Under the pieces are notes generated by a model that did not search any database, was not told the DNA's origin, and saw nothing but the letters and a program-made list of their open reading frames with translations. From Grammothele lineata (lineage: Eukaryota; Basidiomycota; Agaricomycetes; Polyporales; Polyporaceae): a stretch of DNA of 64,000 bases. Location: assembly GCA_002150815.3 (NCBI GenBank), contig NDFF03000040.1, positions 1 to 64,000 on the forward strand, given 5' to 3'. Made by a program: the position numbers and the translations under genes. This document shows positions 53,955 through 64,000 of this stretch, one piece after another (position 1 is the first letter of the stretch; each line of letters starts with the position of its first letter).

Positions 53955-56110
53955 CGTCGGTGAGTGTGTGCCCGCGTGCGGCCGGGCCCGCGTTCTGTTC
54001 GGTCGCTGACCGCTCCCCATCCGTCAGTTTAGAAGTCAGCTTAGAACAAGTCGATGCTCCCGGCGGCGCGTGGCGGCGCGCGCTGGTGTTGTTTCTGTCA
54101 CTCAAAATCATGATCAGAGATGGATGCACCGGGAGCACCTGTGCTTCTGTGGCGGGAGGGCTTCCCCGCATCGCGATCGATGGCTTTCCACCGACGACTA
54201 TGCCTCGTGTCCGAGAACACTCGCGGACTCTATCCGGATATCTGACAAGCCTCCGTCCTAGGCTCCTTTCTAGCCATTAATCCAAACTTCCATTCCCCTT
54301 CCCCGGGGACAGAACACGAAAACCTGTCACGCATGTCCGACGCCCAAGCTCGTTCGCATGTCTCGCTTTCTTCGGAAACATTGGCTGCAAATATGCCAAG
54401 GGTATCCCTGCAGCGTTTGTCCGTTTGCTTCTTTCTTCTCGAGCTAATCCTGGGCAGAGATGGTCAAACTCACTTTGCCAGCCACAATCACTGCGGTCAC
54501 GACAGTTGTAGATGGCAGGCATCGTTCAGGATGGAGCCTGATCGTGCTCATACTTGCCCTTGACGTGCACATCGCAACCGGCGCCGGATACACAGCGGAT
54601 GCCCGCTACAGGCAGTTATCGGCCATACTGGTCGTTGTCTGTTCTGGATGCGAAGATGCTGTAGGAGCAGAAAAGCAGGAGCTCGATTGCCGACGGGACT
54701 AGAGTCCGAAGTCCGTGATGTGTGCATGGATTGAAGCGAGATAGGAGATAATCTAACCATCAGGATCGTCCAAGGAATCCGGTTAGGCCCTGTTAGGCCC
54801 CGCGTGGCCTCGGGATCAAAATCAGTATGTAATTAAAATGAAATTTCTGGTAAGTGACGGTATAGGCACATAATGCATTGCCCACAGAGCTGGAGCGGCA
54901 GACGCGACCACTCCTGCCGCGGTGGAGATTGTTCACGGGGAAGGCAGGCGTGGGCAGTCGAGGCTGGAGTGGAGAGCGGGGACGGGGCTGGACGAAGGGG
55001 CGCCGTTGACGTGGGACGCCGTCGCGAATGACGGAGGTGAGGCGCGGAGGCACTTGCGCTGCCGGGCCGGGAGATCGATGGACGAGATGTGGCCGGAAGG
55101 CTGAGGATGGCTGAGGATGTGGCCGGCGGAAGCTGACGCGGACGACGCGAGCGGGTTGCGAGAGCCGTTGCGAGCGGGTGCACCGCGTGCGGCTGTGCGC
55201 GACGCCCAAGCAGCCAGGAGCAGCCGCGGACCCAACAGGCGCCGGCGTGCGAGGCACGTCGGTCGACGGAAGCAAGCCTGGTCCGGCCAAGGGGATCGCG
55301 GCGGGAGCAGGAGGCAGATGCGGGCTGGATAACGCGGACACGCGGCCCGCCCCCAGCCACGTTCTGCCCGGGTCCACAAGAGTAGACTCGCAAGCCAGTC
55401 GGTTTAGGGAGCAGCCCAAATCGGGACAGGCCGGGCGGGATCAGCGGAGTGTGAATTTGGGCTAGCTCGCGTTAGCTCAGGAGTCCTCGACTGAGCTTGA
55501 ATTTCCCATCACGCCGAACCGGCTGGGGACGAGCCTACCACAAGAGAAACGTTCTGTCGGGGTCGCGCACGCGCACGGAACGTCCTGTGATCCTCGGCCG
55601 GGCGCGTGTGGGTCCTGCGCGTGTGCGGCCGATGGCTGCAGCTGCTAGCCCACTGGTACCGCGCGGCGGGCACGCGTTGGCCGGGAGCGAGAGAGGACAG
55701 GAGAGGACGGGCTTGGGCTGGGTTCGCGTCGGGCTCGCGGGCGCTGGCGGGGGCGTGTAGCGATGGGAACAGGGCGGGGGTGATGAGGCTGGCCACGTTC
55801 CGGGCGAGTACGTCAGGGATGACCAGGGATGGCCAGGGATGGCCAAGGAAGACAGGCGGGCGCACCATCAGCCAGCATCAGCCTCGTTGAGTCTCGTCGA
55901 GTGCGCCTGCGGTGCGGGCCTCTAGCCGCGCCTCTAGCCGCTTATGGCCCCCATGGGCGTGCGGCGCTCCTCATATTTATCGCGGACGTCTCCCCGCCCT
56001 CTTCTCCTCTCCGTCCCTTCGTTGCCCCCTCCCCGAGCCCCGATGAGCTCCCCGCCCTGAACAGACCGCGCCCGCCTTTCTCGACGCCCACGACCGCAAC
56101 GACGCCCACG
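53955..56110. other. Long gene-free region, 2.1 kb
   Basis: The largest gap without a supportable gene. The right half (54880-55960) is very GC-rich with many overlapping open frames and no domain. Tandem words (CAGGGATGGC) occur near 55816-55848. It includes the CFD1 3' UTR and the promoter of the RRM-like gene, which has a C/T-rich run at 55990-56110. Confidence 0.4.
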
Positions 56111-57828
56111 ATGACCCCCAACGCCACTCACGATCGTCCCTCGCTCCCACTGACCGCCCTCGCCACACACTTCCCCGCCCCGGCCCCGGCCCCGGCGAGC
56201 TTATACCCTCCTCCCCGCCAAGACCTGCCCCCCCCGAGCCCTATTTTTACAGGTACGCTTCATTTTCCACAGACCTTCGTCCGTCTCTCTTTGCTTCGCC
56301 ATCGCCTGCCGCCCATTGCTCTCTTGTCAAAGGCTCATCCCAATGCGCGCAGAGCCCCCTACGCCCTCTTCGACTGCTACCATCCGCTATCACACCTCCG
56401 CTCTCGACCACCTCGACGACGTCCCCCACATGCTCCATTCGTCTCGCCCGCGCAGCTCCAGCAGGACGTACCGGTGGATCGAGGACCAGCAAGCACAGCT
56501 GCATACGCCTTCCACCAACGAACACTCGCAATTCGACGATATACCGAAGCACTTGCCGGCTGGCCACCCTTACCTCGCCTACCCCCAAATGAGCGCAGCG
56601 TCCCTCATGGCGAAAAGCGACCGACATGGCTCTGCGCAGGTCGAGAGCTATCACTTCGTTAATGACGACATGAACCATCGCGCCTACGACGCGACCGTCG
56701 CGGTACGCTTCGCGCCTCACGTGATCGGCCCTGTATCTCACACTGACCCGCGCACACAGGAGCCTCCCCGCACGGACACGCCGAGCAGCACCTCTACGCC
56801 CCGCAAGTCCCGCGCGTCGCACGGGCTATTCTCCGCGCCGTCCCCGCTCCGGAGCCTCCACCTCACCTTCTCCCGCCGCCCCTCAGCGTCGGCCTCCGGT
56901 GCCCAGCGCCCCCACAGTCCGGCCTCCTCGACCTCCACCTTCCGGCGCCATCCCGAGCACGCTGCGTCTCACAGCCGGGTTTTGAATATACCGGCCTCGA
57001 GCGTCGCCCCGAGGCACTCGCGTGTGGCGGAGCTCCCCGAAGTGACTGTCACCCCGCCGAAATCGAGTGCATGGAAGCTCAAGCGACCGTCCCTCGCGGG
57101 CCGCTTCACGCCCACCGGCCCTCAGGAGGAGGACAGCGAGGGCTCGGGCTCCCCGCCTCCGCGGCCCAGCACGTCTTCCAGCGTGACGCAGTCTGGGTCC
57201 TCGCACACATACGCGCGCACCTCGTCCGAGGCGCCGCGCAAGATGTACTTTGGCTCGATTCGCTCGCACTCGTCCACAACCATCTTCAGCTCCTCGCCGT
57301 CGCTTTGGTCGCTGCCAACCGATGCTTCCCATATCAACGATCCTCCAGAGTCGACGAAAGTCCTTGCTCGAGACCGAATGCTCTCCGCCTCCGAGAGCGC
57401 GCCTGTAACATGGAAGCCGGCTACTCCCACGAACTTCGGGACCGTCACGAACATGCTGGCCAGTCCGAAAGCGCGGAAGAAGAGGAAGCTCATCATTAGC
57501 GGCATTCCTCCCCACGACGACCGTCGCTTCGAGGCCGTCCGGAAGTGGTGCGAGGTGAGCTTGGCGATACGGCCTCGGAGCGCCGGTGGTCGCTCACATT
57601 TCTTTGACAGTCGTTTGGAGAGCTCAATTCGATTACCCGTGTTGCCAACGGCGACCTACACATTGATTTCCGCAAAGCCGAAGTGGCTGATACCGTGCGT
57701 ACCATGCATGCTGCGTCGGGTGCCGTCGAGCTGACAACCGTCCCCAGGTATGCCGACTCAACGCCAGAGTATTCATAGCGGGAGTCGGTAGCGTTTGCCT
57801 CTCGTGGTTTACAGGCAAACGGCCATGA
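56111..57828 (+). CDS. Ser/Pro-rich protein with C-terminal RRM-like domain
   Basis: Starts MTPNATHDRPSLPLTALATH. An intron (56253 to about 56350) joins SPIFT to EPPTPSSTATIRYHTSALDH. A long low-complexity Ser/Pro region follows, with basic motifs; a 57-nt intron near 56702-56758 is likely. The C-terminal domain is built from three exons: KKRKLIISGIPPHDDRRFEA with VRKWCE, then SFGELNSITRVANGDLHIDFRKAEVADT, then VCRLNARVFIAGVGSVCLSWFTGKRP. The beta strand LIISGIP, FGE-like turn and GDLHIDFR pattern fit an RRM with a degenerate RNP1. I infer nucleic-acid binding, with uncertainty. The long disordered part suggests phosphorylation control. Confidence 0.7.
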
Positions 57829-58826
57829 TACCCGTGTCGGATATGTTGTCGGTGTCTCTCACCACTGTCCTGCCTAGGGTTCGACTGACAATTGCCTTTT
57901 GCAGTGTACATCAGTGCTATCCTAGCTGCTCTCGCGAACGCCTACTAATCCGCACCGCATTCCCCCGTCGTATATGCCGCATGCCCCTCTTGTCTCTTAC
58001 TATCCTCTCACGTTGCTGTACATGCATTTCTACGATCCCACGCTTGCATCCTCTGGGTACACGAACATTGCTTTGCTACGACGCCGCACCGACATCTCCC
58101 TTTCGCTTCGCCGCCCACCCATTCTCGTACGCGCCGCCAGGACGGCTAATCGGACCTTTGTATCTAGCATGTATCTTTATTCGCATCGCATGCAGCCCTG
58201 TATCACCACGGCTTCAACAGACCTTCTTGCCCCATCCTTGTAGATGTTGTACTATGCCATCCGACACGAATCGACCCCACATGCTTCATACGAACCCGAG
58301 ACTTTGGATATCCTTGTGTAATGGCCGCATCAACAGCGTGAAACCAGTACCGCCATATGATTGTGTTTGAGCGACCCTGCATGTCTGCGGCCAGGCTATT
58401 TGAGCCAACCGCGAGTATCGGAATTGTGGTGCCTTAGTAATGTTACAGCACACCGCCCAGACTGCATAACAATAGGCATCAAATAAGGGATGTGCAAATG
58501 ATTCACAGCGTGCGGCAAGATCATATGGTACTATGTAAGGATCGTAGTGTGAGCGTCGAGGATGAAAAATGCCAAGGATGCGTATCATACTATACTACAG
58601 GGCCAGTGTCTATCGTCTCATCCTCACGGTCTGCGTACTGAAGAGAGAGGGGACGTGCGCGCGGCCGAATGCGCACGTGTAGTGTCCAAGCTAGAAAACA
58701 AACACACGACTTACGGGTTCCGAAGAGTCGCCCCTTGACTAGATCTCGTGAACATGAGAAAAAACCAAACCGGCTAGGCCGAAGCCGCGTCCTCCGAGGC
58801 ACTGCTGCGAGTCCGGCACTCGCAGC
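57829..58826. terminator. Tail-to-tail 3' region, about 1 kb
   Basis: It lies between the convergent RRM-like gene and the DDTD membrane protein gene. It is AT-richer than the genes and has no coding signal, so it probably carries long 3' UTRs. A short open frame at 58286-58588 has no recognisable domain. Confidence 0.4.
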
Positions 58827-60505
58827 TCATGTCTCGGAGTACTCAGGCGGCACGTCGTCCCCGAGCTCGTGCGCGTGGGGGTCCTCGAGCCCAGACGTCG
58901 TGTGCGCCTGCGAGTGGAAGGCGTCGTCGTCCGCGTCGCCCTTCTTGCCCACGCTTCCGCTCCTGCCCACGTCCGCCCCTTTGTTCTCGCTGCCGGCTGC
59001 GCTCGAGGAGCTGCTTCCACCGGGCTCGATCGGCTGCCCCTTGCTATCGAAGCGGACACCAGAATCCGCGTGAAATGTGGGCGCCACGCTTTCCCTCGGT
59101 CGAGCCTCAGCGAATGCCTCCGCGGCCTTGCGCTCCGCGGCGGTAAGTGCCGAGGCCCGCGCCGCCGCGGTCCCTGCGACCGCACCCAGCACTGCGGCGC
59201 CCGCAACGTCCCCGGTGTCGTTCACCACGGAGAGCGTGCGCCCGGAGACGGAGCCCGCACCGGAGACAGACCCGAGGCCAGAGCTCAGGCCAGATCCGGT
59301 CGTACTCCCGCCGTACGCGCTGCCGGATGGGGGCGGATATATGTGAGGCGCACCAGGCGCGCCCGCAAGCGCGAACAGTGGAGGGTCGTACGGTGGCCCA
59401 GGGTGCACCGATTCCACCGCGCTGTAGTCCGAATAGCGCCTGTCCGGGGCGGGAGCAAGGAACGGCTGGACTTGCGAGGCACGCGGATCATTTAGGCGGC
59501 CTGGGCGGTCTGGGTAGTTTTTGTCCTCTGAAGGACGAGCGAGAGGTGTGTCAGTGTGTGGAATTGGAATGTGAAGATGCTCGGTAGTATGGCAACGCAC
59601 CGGCATCGAAAAGTGCTGCGCCGGAGAATGAGTTGTAACCGGACGGACGACGCCTCCGCCAGTAGAGGAAGAAGAAAGCGAGGGCGGCAATGATAAGGAG
59701 CGCAACACCACCCACGACGCCGCCTACAATGGCCCCGACGGGAAGGTGTTTCGTGTTGTCGTCCGAGGCGCTGCTCAGCGTGAGGGCGGACGTCGCGGCG
59801 CTTGCAGCCGTCTGGAAGACGGTCGTCACCCAGACGTTCGTGCTTGTGGTCTTGGAGTCGGAGGGCGACCCGAGGGCAATCGCATCGAGGAAGAACGGTA
59901 TATCATCCGAAATGGACTGGACGGTGATGAGCAGCGTGTGCGAGGACGATGATGAGAGCCCCGAGGCGGAGAAGAAGACGACATCGGACTCGTTCTTGAC
60001 ATCCGCCTGGAAGAGGGTTGCGCTGTTGCGCGAGTTGTCAATGATGTAGCTTGTGACCGGGCCATCGTTGCTATTGCTGCCTGAGGGAGCGATTGTCGAA
60101 CCAATGACGACAATCTCTGAAGCTACAGGGACCGGGTCAAGTATTTGCAGGGGGCGTCACGCGGGGGACTACTCACCATCGAACTGAACTAACACGCTTG
60201 CGCCAACAGAAAAGGAAGACGAAAGTGTGTGGTTGAAGGCGGTCTGGGCTACGTTGTCAAACCATTGATTGTCCGAGTAGACCAGGCTGGGGTCGGTGTC
60301 GTCAAGGTAGAGGAAGGCGGTATCCGAGCCGCGGCTGGAGTGGGGAGAGGGCATGGTGGAGGCGTGAGCGGGGCGGGGAAGGGCGTGAGCGGGGCGGGGG
60401 AAGGGCGTGAGCGGGAACGGGGGCCAGCCAACAGCTAAGAGCGAAGGCGAGGACGAGAGAGAGGCATCGAGGAGGGCGGCGACGGCGCTGCAACGCGGAC
60501 GACAT
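58827..60505 (-). CDS. Single-pass membrane protein with DDTD-type ectodomain
   Basis: The ectodomain reads AFLYLDDTDPSLVYSDNQWF, then FNHTLSSSFSVGASVLVQFDG, EIVVIGSTIAPSG..NSNDGPVTSYIID, and SSSHTLLITVQSISDDIPFFLDAIAL. This is the beta-sandwich common in mushroom surface proteins (DDTD at its start). A membrane span follows (VGAIVGGVVGGVALLIIAALAFFFLYW with RRRR after it), then a Ser/Pro/Glu-rich cytoplasmic tail ending DVPPEYSET. A good signal peptide (RCLSLVLAFALSCWLAPVPA) starts at 60505 but lies one base out of frame with the ectodomain, across the tandem repeat at 60361-60420. The frame that is continuous starts at 60519 with a poor signal. A sequencing error or a real slip there is possible. 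The family's ligand is unknown. Confidence 0.72.
60361..60420. repeat. 21/22-bp tandem repeat in the signal-peptide region
   Basis: Units of GGCGTGAGCGGGGCGGGGAA start at 60361, 60382 and 60404 (spacing 21 then 22). The extra base lies in a G run (five against four G). Because 21 bp equals seven codons, the extra G puts the upstream signal-peptide frame out of phase with the downstream ectodomain. Confidence 0.7.
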
Positions 60506-60810
60506 GCTGCCGCTCGCACTGCTTCACCCCGAGATCACCTACTTCTCCATCATCCCAGGATGAGGTAAGCGTTCCCTGCGCCCGCTTGACACGCGCCCGC
60601 TCGGCCACAGCGTCGAAATACGTCCTCCAAGGCCCGCACAGACCCCTGCCCATCACTGCATCACTGAACATCCCTTGTGGCATCCGGAGCACATACTTCA
60701 CCACTCGGGGTGGACCAACCGGTCTCGTATATCGCATAGCGCCCACCGCTCGAGCTCAGAGACACACCAGCACAGCACGAGCTGGTCCGTTGTATTTAGG
60801 AGCGGCGCCC

Positions 60811-62441
60811 TCAATCGCCACGATCACCGCGTACACCGTCTACGGCGCACAGCCAATGCCCGAGGTCTCGCCAAAACGCCTTTTGACTAGCCGACCCGAC
60901 CCAGAACGGAACGACAGAGAAATGGTGTGCGTCCTCCAGATGGTGGACGTGCCATATTCCCGCCTCCGGAGCGGGCGAGTATCGTTGAGTTGCGGGTTCG
61001 ACGCTTTGGATAACATCGTCCCGAAAGTTTGTGGCATGCCTGCAGCGCGTATTTCTGACGTTCCGTAACTCATCAGCTGACCATGCCCGAACACGCCGGT
61101 ACGGTCCGAAACTTACTTGCAGTCGAACGGGTGCCACTGCGAGAATAGGGGCACGATACCGTCATTGGCTCGGAGCGCACTTAACAGCTCGCCATCCGCC
61201 GCGTTAAGGCTTGCGATGCCCTCTTCAAGGCGTTCCTCGTTCGTCTCGCACGAAGGGATTGACTTGAGGAAGGTAGGGGTCGGTCGGAGCGAAAGAAAGT
61301 CAAAACTGGCAACCATGCGAGAACACAGGTATAGTGGCCACGCCACAGCCTTCTGGAACAGGGAAGCAAGTCCACCCCCTGTACCGGGCGGCTGAGAGTC
61401 TATAACGCCCTAAGAAACCAGACTTTGTTAATATACCACAAAGACTTCTTAAGGCTACCTACTAGTGTTGCGCAGTAGCTGCGATACCATGTTGTTGGGT
61501 TCACCATACCCTCTCCCGCCGCTTCGCGTTCCTCTCCCGCCTGGAACGTCACGTCATACGGTGTCGCATCACGCGACTCGGACCAGTCGCTCTTCCATAA
61601 TTGCTCCAGGAAGTCACGAAACGACGCGTCGCGGAAAGATAGGCCGCGCGCCTCCGTGTGTAGGTCGAGCGCAGAAGGAAGGAGAGGCGCGAGGTACGAG
61701 ATGACATGCACGCCCTTTGCGAGAAGGTCCCCTGCGGAGAAGGGGCGGACCTCAGGCGCGTTGCGCGCATCTTCGCCTAACGTGTAGACAAGTTGTGTCC
61801 CCCTGAATGGAGAAGAGACTATGCGGAAGTGAGTGTGGGACGACAGGGGTGACGGCGCTGCGTACCGGTATTCACGGACAGTATCATGTCGGGGTGATAT
61901 TGGTTTCCAAAAAAGCCCGTTGACAAAAGATGTTGTAGTTTCGTGATAGTGGGCCCTCCCTGCTGATGTTCAAAAATGACGCCAAACATCGGCGAAACTT
62001 GGTAGTTACCATCGAATGTCCTAGGAAATGTAACGGGTGTTCCACAGACCACTCGGGAAAGAGCCCAACGTCGTGTATCCGACCGAACCTCTGATGCTCG
62101 CATTCATGGGAATGCTGCATACCGTAGTCGACTGTGTACGTGTGAGAGGCAGAACATGGGGCAGTCAACGCATGCGCACCTGTGCCACCCACAAGCGAGT
62201 AGAAAAGTTCGCAAGCTCGATCATGCAGAGAGCTCACCGGTCCTACGCTACCCAAGGTGTAAGCACAGGCTCCCAAGAAAGTCCGCTACACTTGCCTTGC
62301 AAAAATCACCCTCCTATTCGATTGACCTCTAAACTGGCTAGCGTGATTCGAGTGTTCTTCGAAGTTGCCCCAGATGAGCGCGCCAGCGCTGCTCATGAAC
62401 CCTTCAACGATGACTAGGGGTATCGGAGTTAGGTCGTGCAT
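60811..62441 (-). CDS. Alpha/beta-hydrolase, lipase-like
   Basis: The start at 62441 gives MHDLTPIPLVIVEGFMSSAG, then ALIWGNFEEHSNHASQFRG. Spliced exons give VGPVSSLHDRACELFYSLVGGTVDYG, HPLHFLGHSMGGPTITKLQHLLST (the nucleophile Ser in GHSMGG), PDMILSVNTVSSPFRGTQLVYTLG, and later ALRANDGIVPLFSQWHPFDC. The end HVHHLEDAHHFSVVPFWVGS likely carries the catalytic His. The intron that splits GHSM from GGP (about 61999-61951) is required to build the motif. The layout (VEGF start, GPVSSLHDRACELFY, ANDG..P..SQ..P) is that of the staphylococcal-type lipase group also found in fungi. No clear signal peptide is seen, so it may be intracellular. The substrate is a lipid ester by inference. Confidence 0.8.
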
Positions 62442-62932
62442 GGGTGACGGGACAACTAGATGAAGATAGTAGATGATGTGTAACGTGCGGTCGGTGAGCC
62501 AGCCATAATAGATATGGTCAAGTCGAGTCTGAAGAGGAGAGGCCGTCGGGTAGCAGGATCGACGTCGGATGAGGTCGTCAGCCGGGCCGGGTAAGCCGAT
62601 AGCCAGTCTTCGCTGAATCGAGCTGCAGGGTAGCCGCTATCGTCATCTCCCGCGGTCTCGCGCCACGCACCCTAACACCAGCTCAGATCATCATTACCGT
62701 CGCAGTTCCCAGCACGCATAGGGGATCGTACTCTGCTCCACTTACGGTGCGCGCTTGTACTAGAACAAGGGTTCGCGAAATGATTACTCGGAATTTCGCA
62801 CTGCTTACGACGTCACAAATTACGAGAGATGGGTAGAACATTTGAACTCGGCAATATGACTTAATACACGACATTTCCCGTAAGTTATGGAAAACATTGT
62901 CACCACAGGCTGTCCTGTAGGTTCTAGAGGAG
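62442..62932. promoter_or_regulatory. Intergenic region upstream of the lipase-like gene
   Basis: 491 bp holding the promoter of the minus-strand lipase-like gene and the 3' UTR of the gene to the right. No coding signal or strong motif. Confidence 0.35.
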
Positions 62933-64000
62933 CTAACAATTTTTTGCAGCTAACGGCGCGCCGAATTGTTGTGGCGTCACCTCCGATGACTCCCCCTGTA
63001 TGTTCGTGTATGTGCCCGCGACAGAGAACTCAGAAGAGGTAAACTCACCTGCACAGACGCGGGTGGCGTAGTAGGTGCAGGGATGTTTTGGCACGAGGGT
63101 TGAAGAGCGGCTATGCTGTATGGCAACGGATTTGACATCCAGATCGGCGGCTGGAGCATTGGATGTTGCGAAGAGGACTGCGGCCCGTTTGACGACGACG
63201 CACTAGCCAGATTGATCGGATATGGTCCAGGATATGCGGCGAGGTGAGGGGGATACAACCACGCATTACCAACTGAGGGGATGGGTGCAGGGTGCGGCGG
63301 GGATCGTGAGGGCATGATAGGTGACGGACGGCCATGAGCGTTAGCCATGTATTGATGCAAGGCGTCTCGCTGGTACACAGGTATCAAAGCCCCATGTTCA
63401 TTTTGTATGAATCCGGTCGCCCTGAGAGGAGGCTGGGCGCCCTGGGCTTGAGGGTTCAGCGGTTGCGTGGGGTCAGCAACGGCGTCTGGCTGTAATCCTT
63501 CCATGAGCCGTGGATCCACAATACTGACTCTGCAGGAACCAACTTACCTTTGTCACCGACGGCCAAGTAATGCCGTGCATGTTGGGACTTATTCCCATAT
63601 CTCGAGGCAAGAAAGGGCGCTGGGCGGGATGGACAGGGTAAGGATATCCCGGATAGCCATAGCCTGGAACGATCGGGACAGCGTATGGGTATGGTGCGGA
63701 GTACGGTGGGATCCAGGGTTGAGCATGGAGGAAACTCATATTCAGGGGATAATGGGCCATTGGCGTGGGCGCTGGTCCGGCTGACGTTGAAAATGTCGTG
63801 GCAGGCGGAGACGACGATGCCATCGTACTAGGCGCCCCCTGGAGCGTTTCGTGGTGTAGAGAAGGAACCTTGGTGGTGCTAGATGAAATGGACGAGCAGC
63901 TCGTGCTAGTCCCATCTTGAGAAAGTCGACTTCGTGAAACATCTGTGAGAGATCTGGCATGTGGAATACTAGGCTGAGGGCTCCCGTGCGTAGAAGAATT
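62933..64000 (-). CDS. Pro/Tyr/Ser-rich protein, partial (5' end outside window)
   Basis: The frame is open to the right edge (HHETLQGAPSTMASSSPPAT), so the true start may lie beyond 64000 or be the Met at 63823. Exons continue MAHYPLNMSFLHAQPWIPPY and YPYPVHPAQRPFLPRDMGIS to PSVTK. An intron of 58 nt gives PDAVADPTQPLNPQAQG, and YMANAHGRPSPIMPSRSPPH follows. The last intron (GTGAGT near 63050) leads to a short exon ending FGAPLAAKNC at 62933. The protein is low-complexity with many Pro and Tyr and no recognised domain. Such regions are common N-terminal parts of fungal regulators, but no function can be assigned. Confidence 0.5.

Noticed and set aside
54793..55419. 208-codon minus-strand open frame between CFD1 and the RRM-like gene
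   Set aside because: Pro/Arg/Ser-rich translation in DNA open in several frames, with no domain; probably non-coding.
1..64000. CRISPR arrays, rRNA genes, bacterial operons
   Set aside because: No regularly spaced direct repeats, no rRNA sequence, and the genes carry many spliceosomal introns. The window is eukaryotic nuclear DNA.

Overview
This is nuclear DNA of a filamentous basidiomycete, most likely an Agaricomycete. Genes are dense on both strands and split by many short introns, mostly about 40-65 nt with GT-AG ends. The protein families fit: an F-box protein of the mushroom type, a Tnp2 (CACTA-type) transposase, PalI/Rim9, a Ser/Pro-rich protein ending in an RRM-like domain, and a membrane protein with the DDTD ectodomain common in mushrooms. 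There is no operon structure, no CRISPR array and no rRNA. I found no convincing tRNA gene. Gene models were spliced by hand, so terminal exons are the weakest parts.

Layout. 0-7 kb: a broken F-box fragment, an intact F-box gene, a mitochondrial BI-1-like membrane protein (GHITM/TMBIM5), and a gene-poor patch with two diverged copies of a short repeat carrying pol III-like boxes. 7-13.4 kb: two head-to-head WD40 genes (TBL1/SIF2-like and DCAF11/WDR23-like) and a beta-trefoil-like protein of unknown role. 14-24 kb: an agmatinase-family enzyme with a signal peptide, PalI/Rim9, a tandem pair of GNAT acetyltransferases and translation elongation factor 2. 25.6-26 kb: a very small three-exon gene for a CBM5/12-like carbohydrate-binding protein. 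26.6-36.1 kb: a candidate CACTA-type transposon with an intact Tnp2 transposase, a companion gene and two further unknown genes. 36-38.6 kb: decayed sequence and one poorly bounded gene. 39.6-44.3 kb: a PI-PLC-like GPI-anchored protein, a FAR1/GCM-like zinc protein with an AT hook, and UTP11. 44.5-54 kb: LSB5 (VHS-GAT), mitochondrial seryl-tRNA synthetase, a cytochrome P450, replication factor C subunit 4 and the Fe-S scaffold protein CFD1. 56-64 kb: the RRM-like protein, the DDTD membrane protein, a GHSMGG lipase-like hydrolase, and a Pro/Ser-rich gene running off the right edge.

Most genes are unrelated housekeeping functions (translation, ribosome biogenesis, DNA replication, Fe-S assembly, endocytosis, pH sensing), and nothing suggests a dedicated metabolic cluster. 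The most unusual structures are the ~9.5 kb candidate transposon with a 12-bp inverted repeat and subterminal motifs, the possible slip-prone tandem repeat between signal peptide and ectodomain of the DDTD protein, the 14-nt microexon of EF2, the hidden CBM gene with a 23-nt exon, and a GC-AG intron in RFC4. I did not find convincing evidence of an entirely new biological system.
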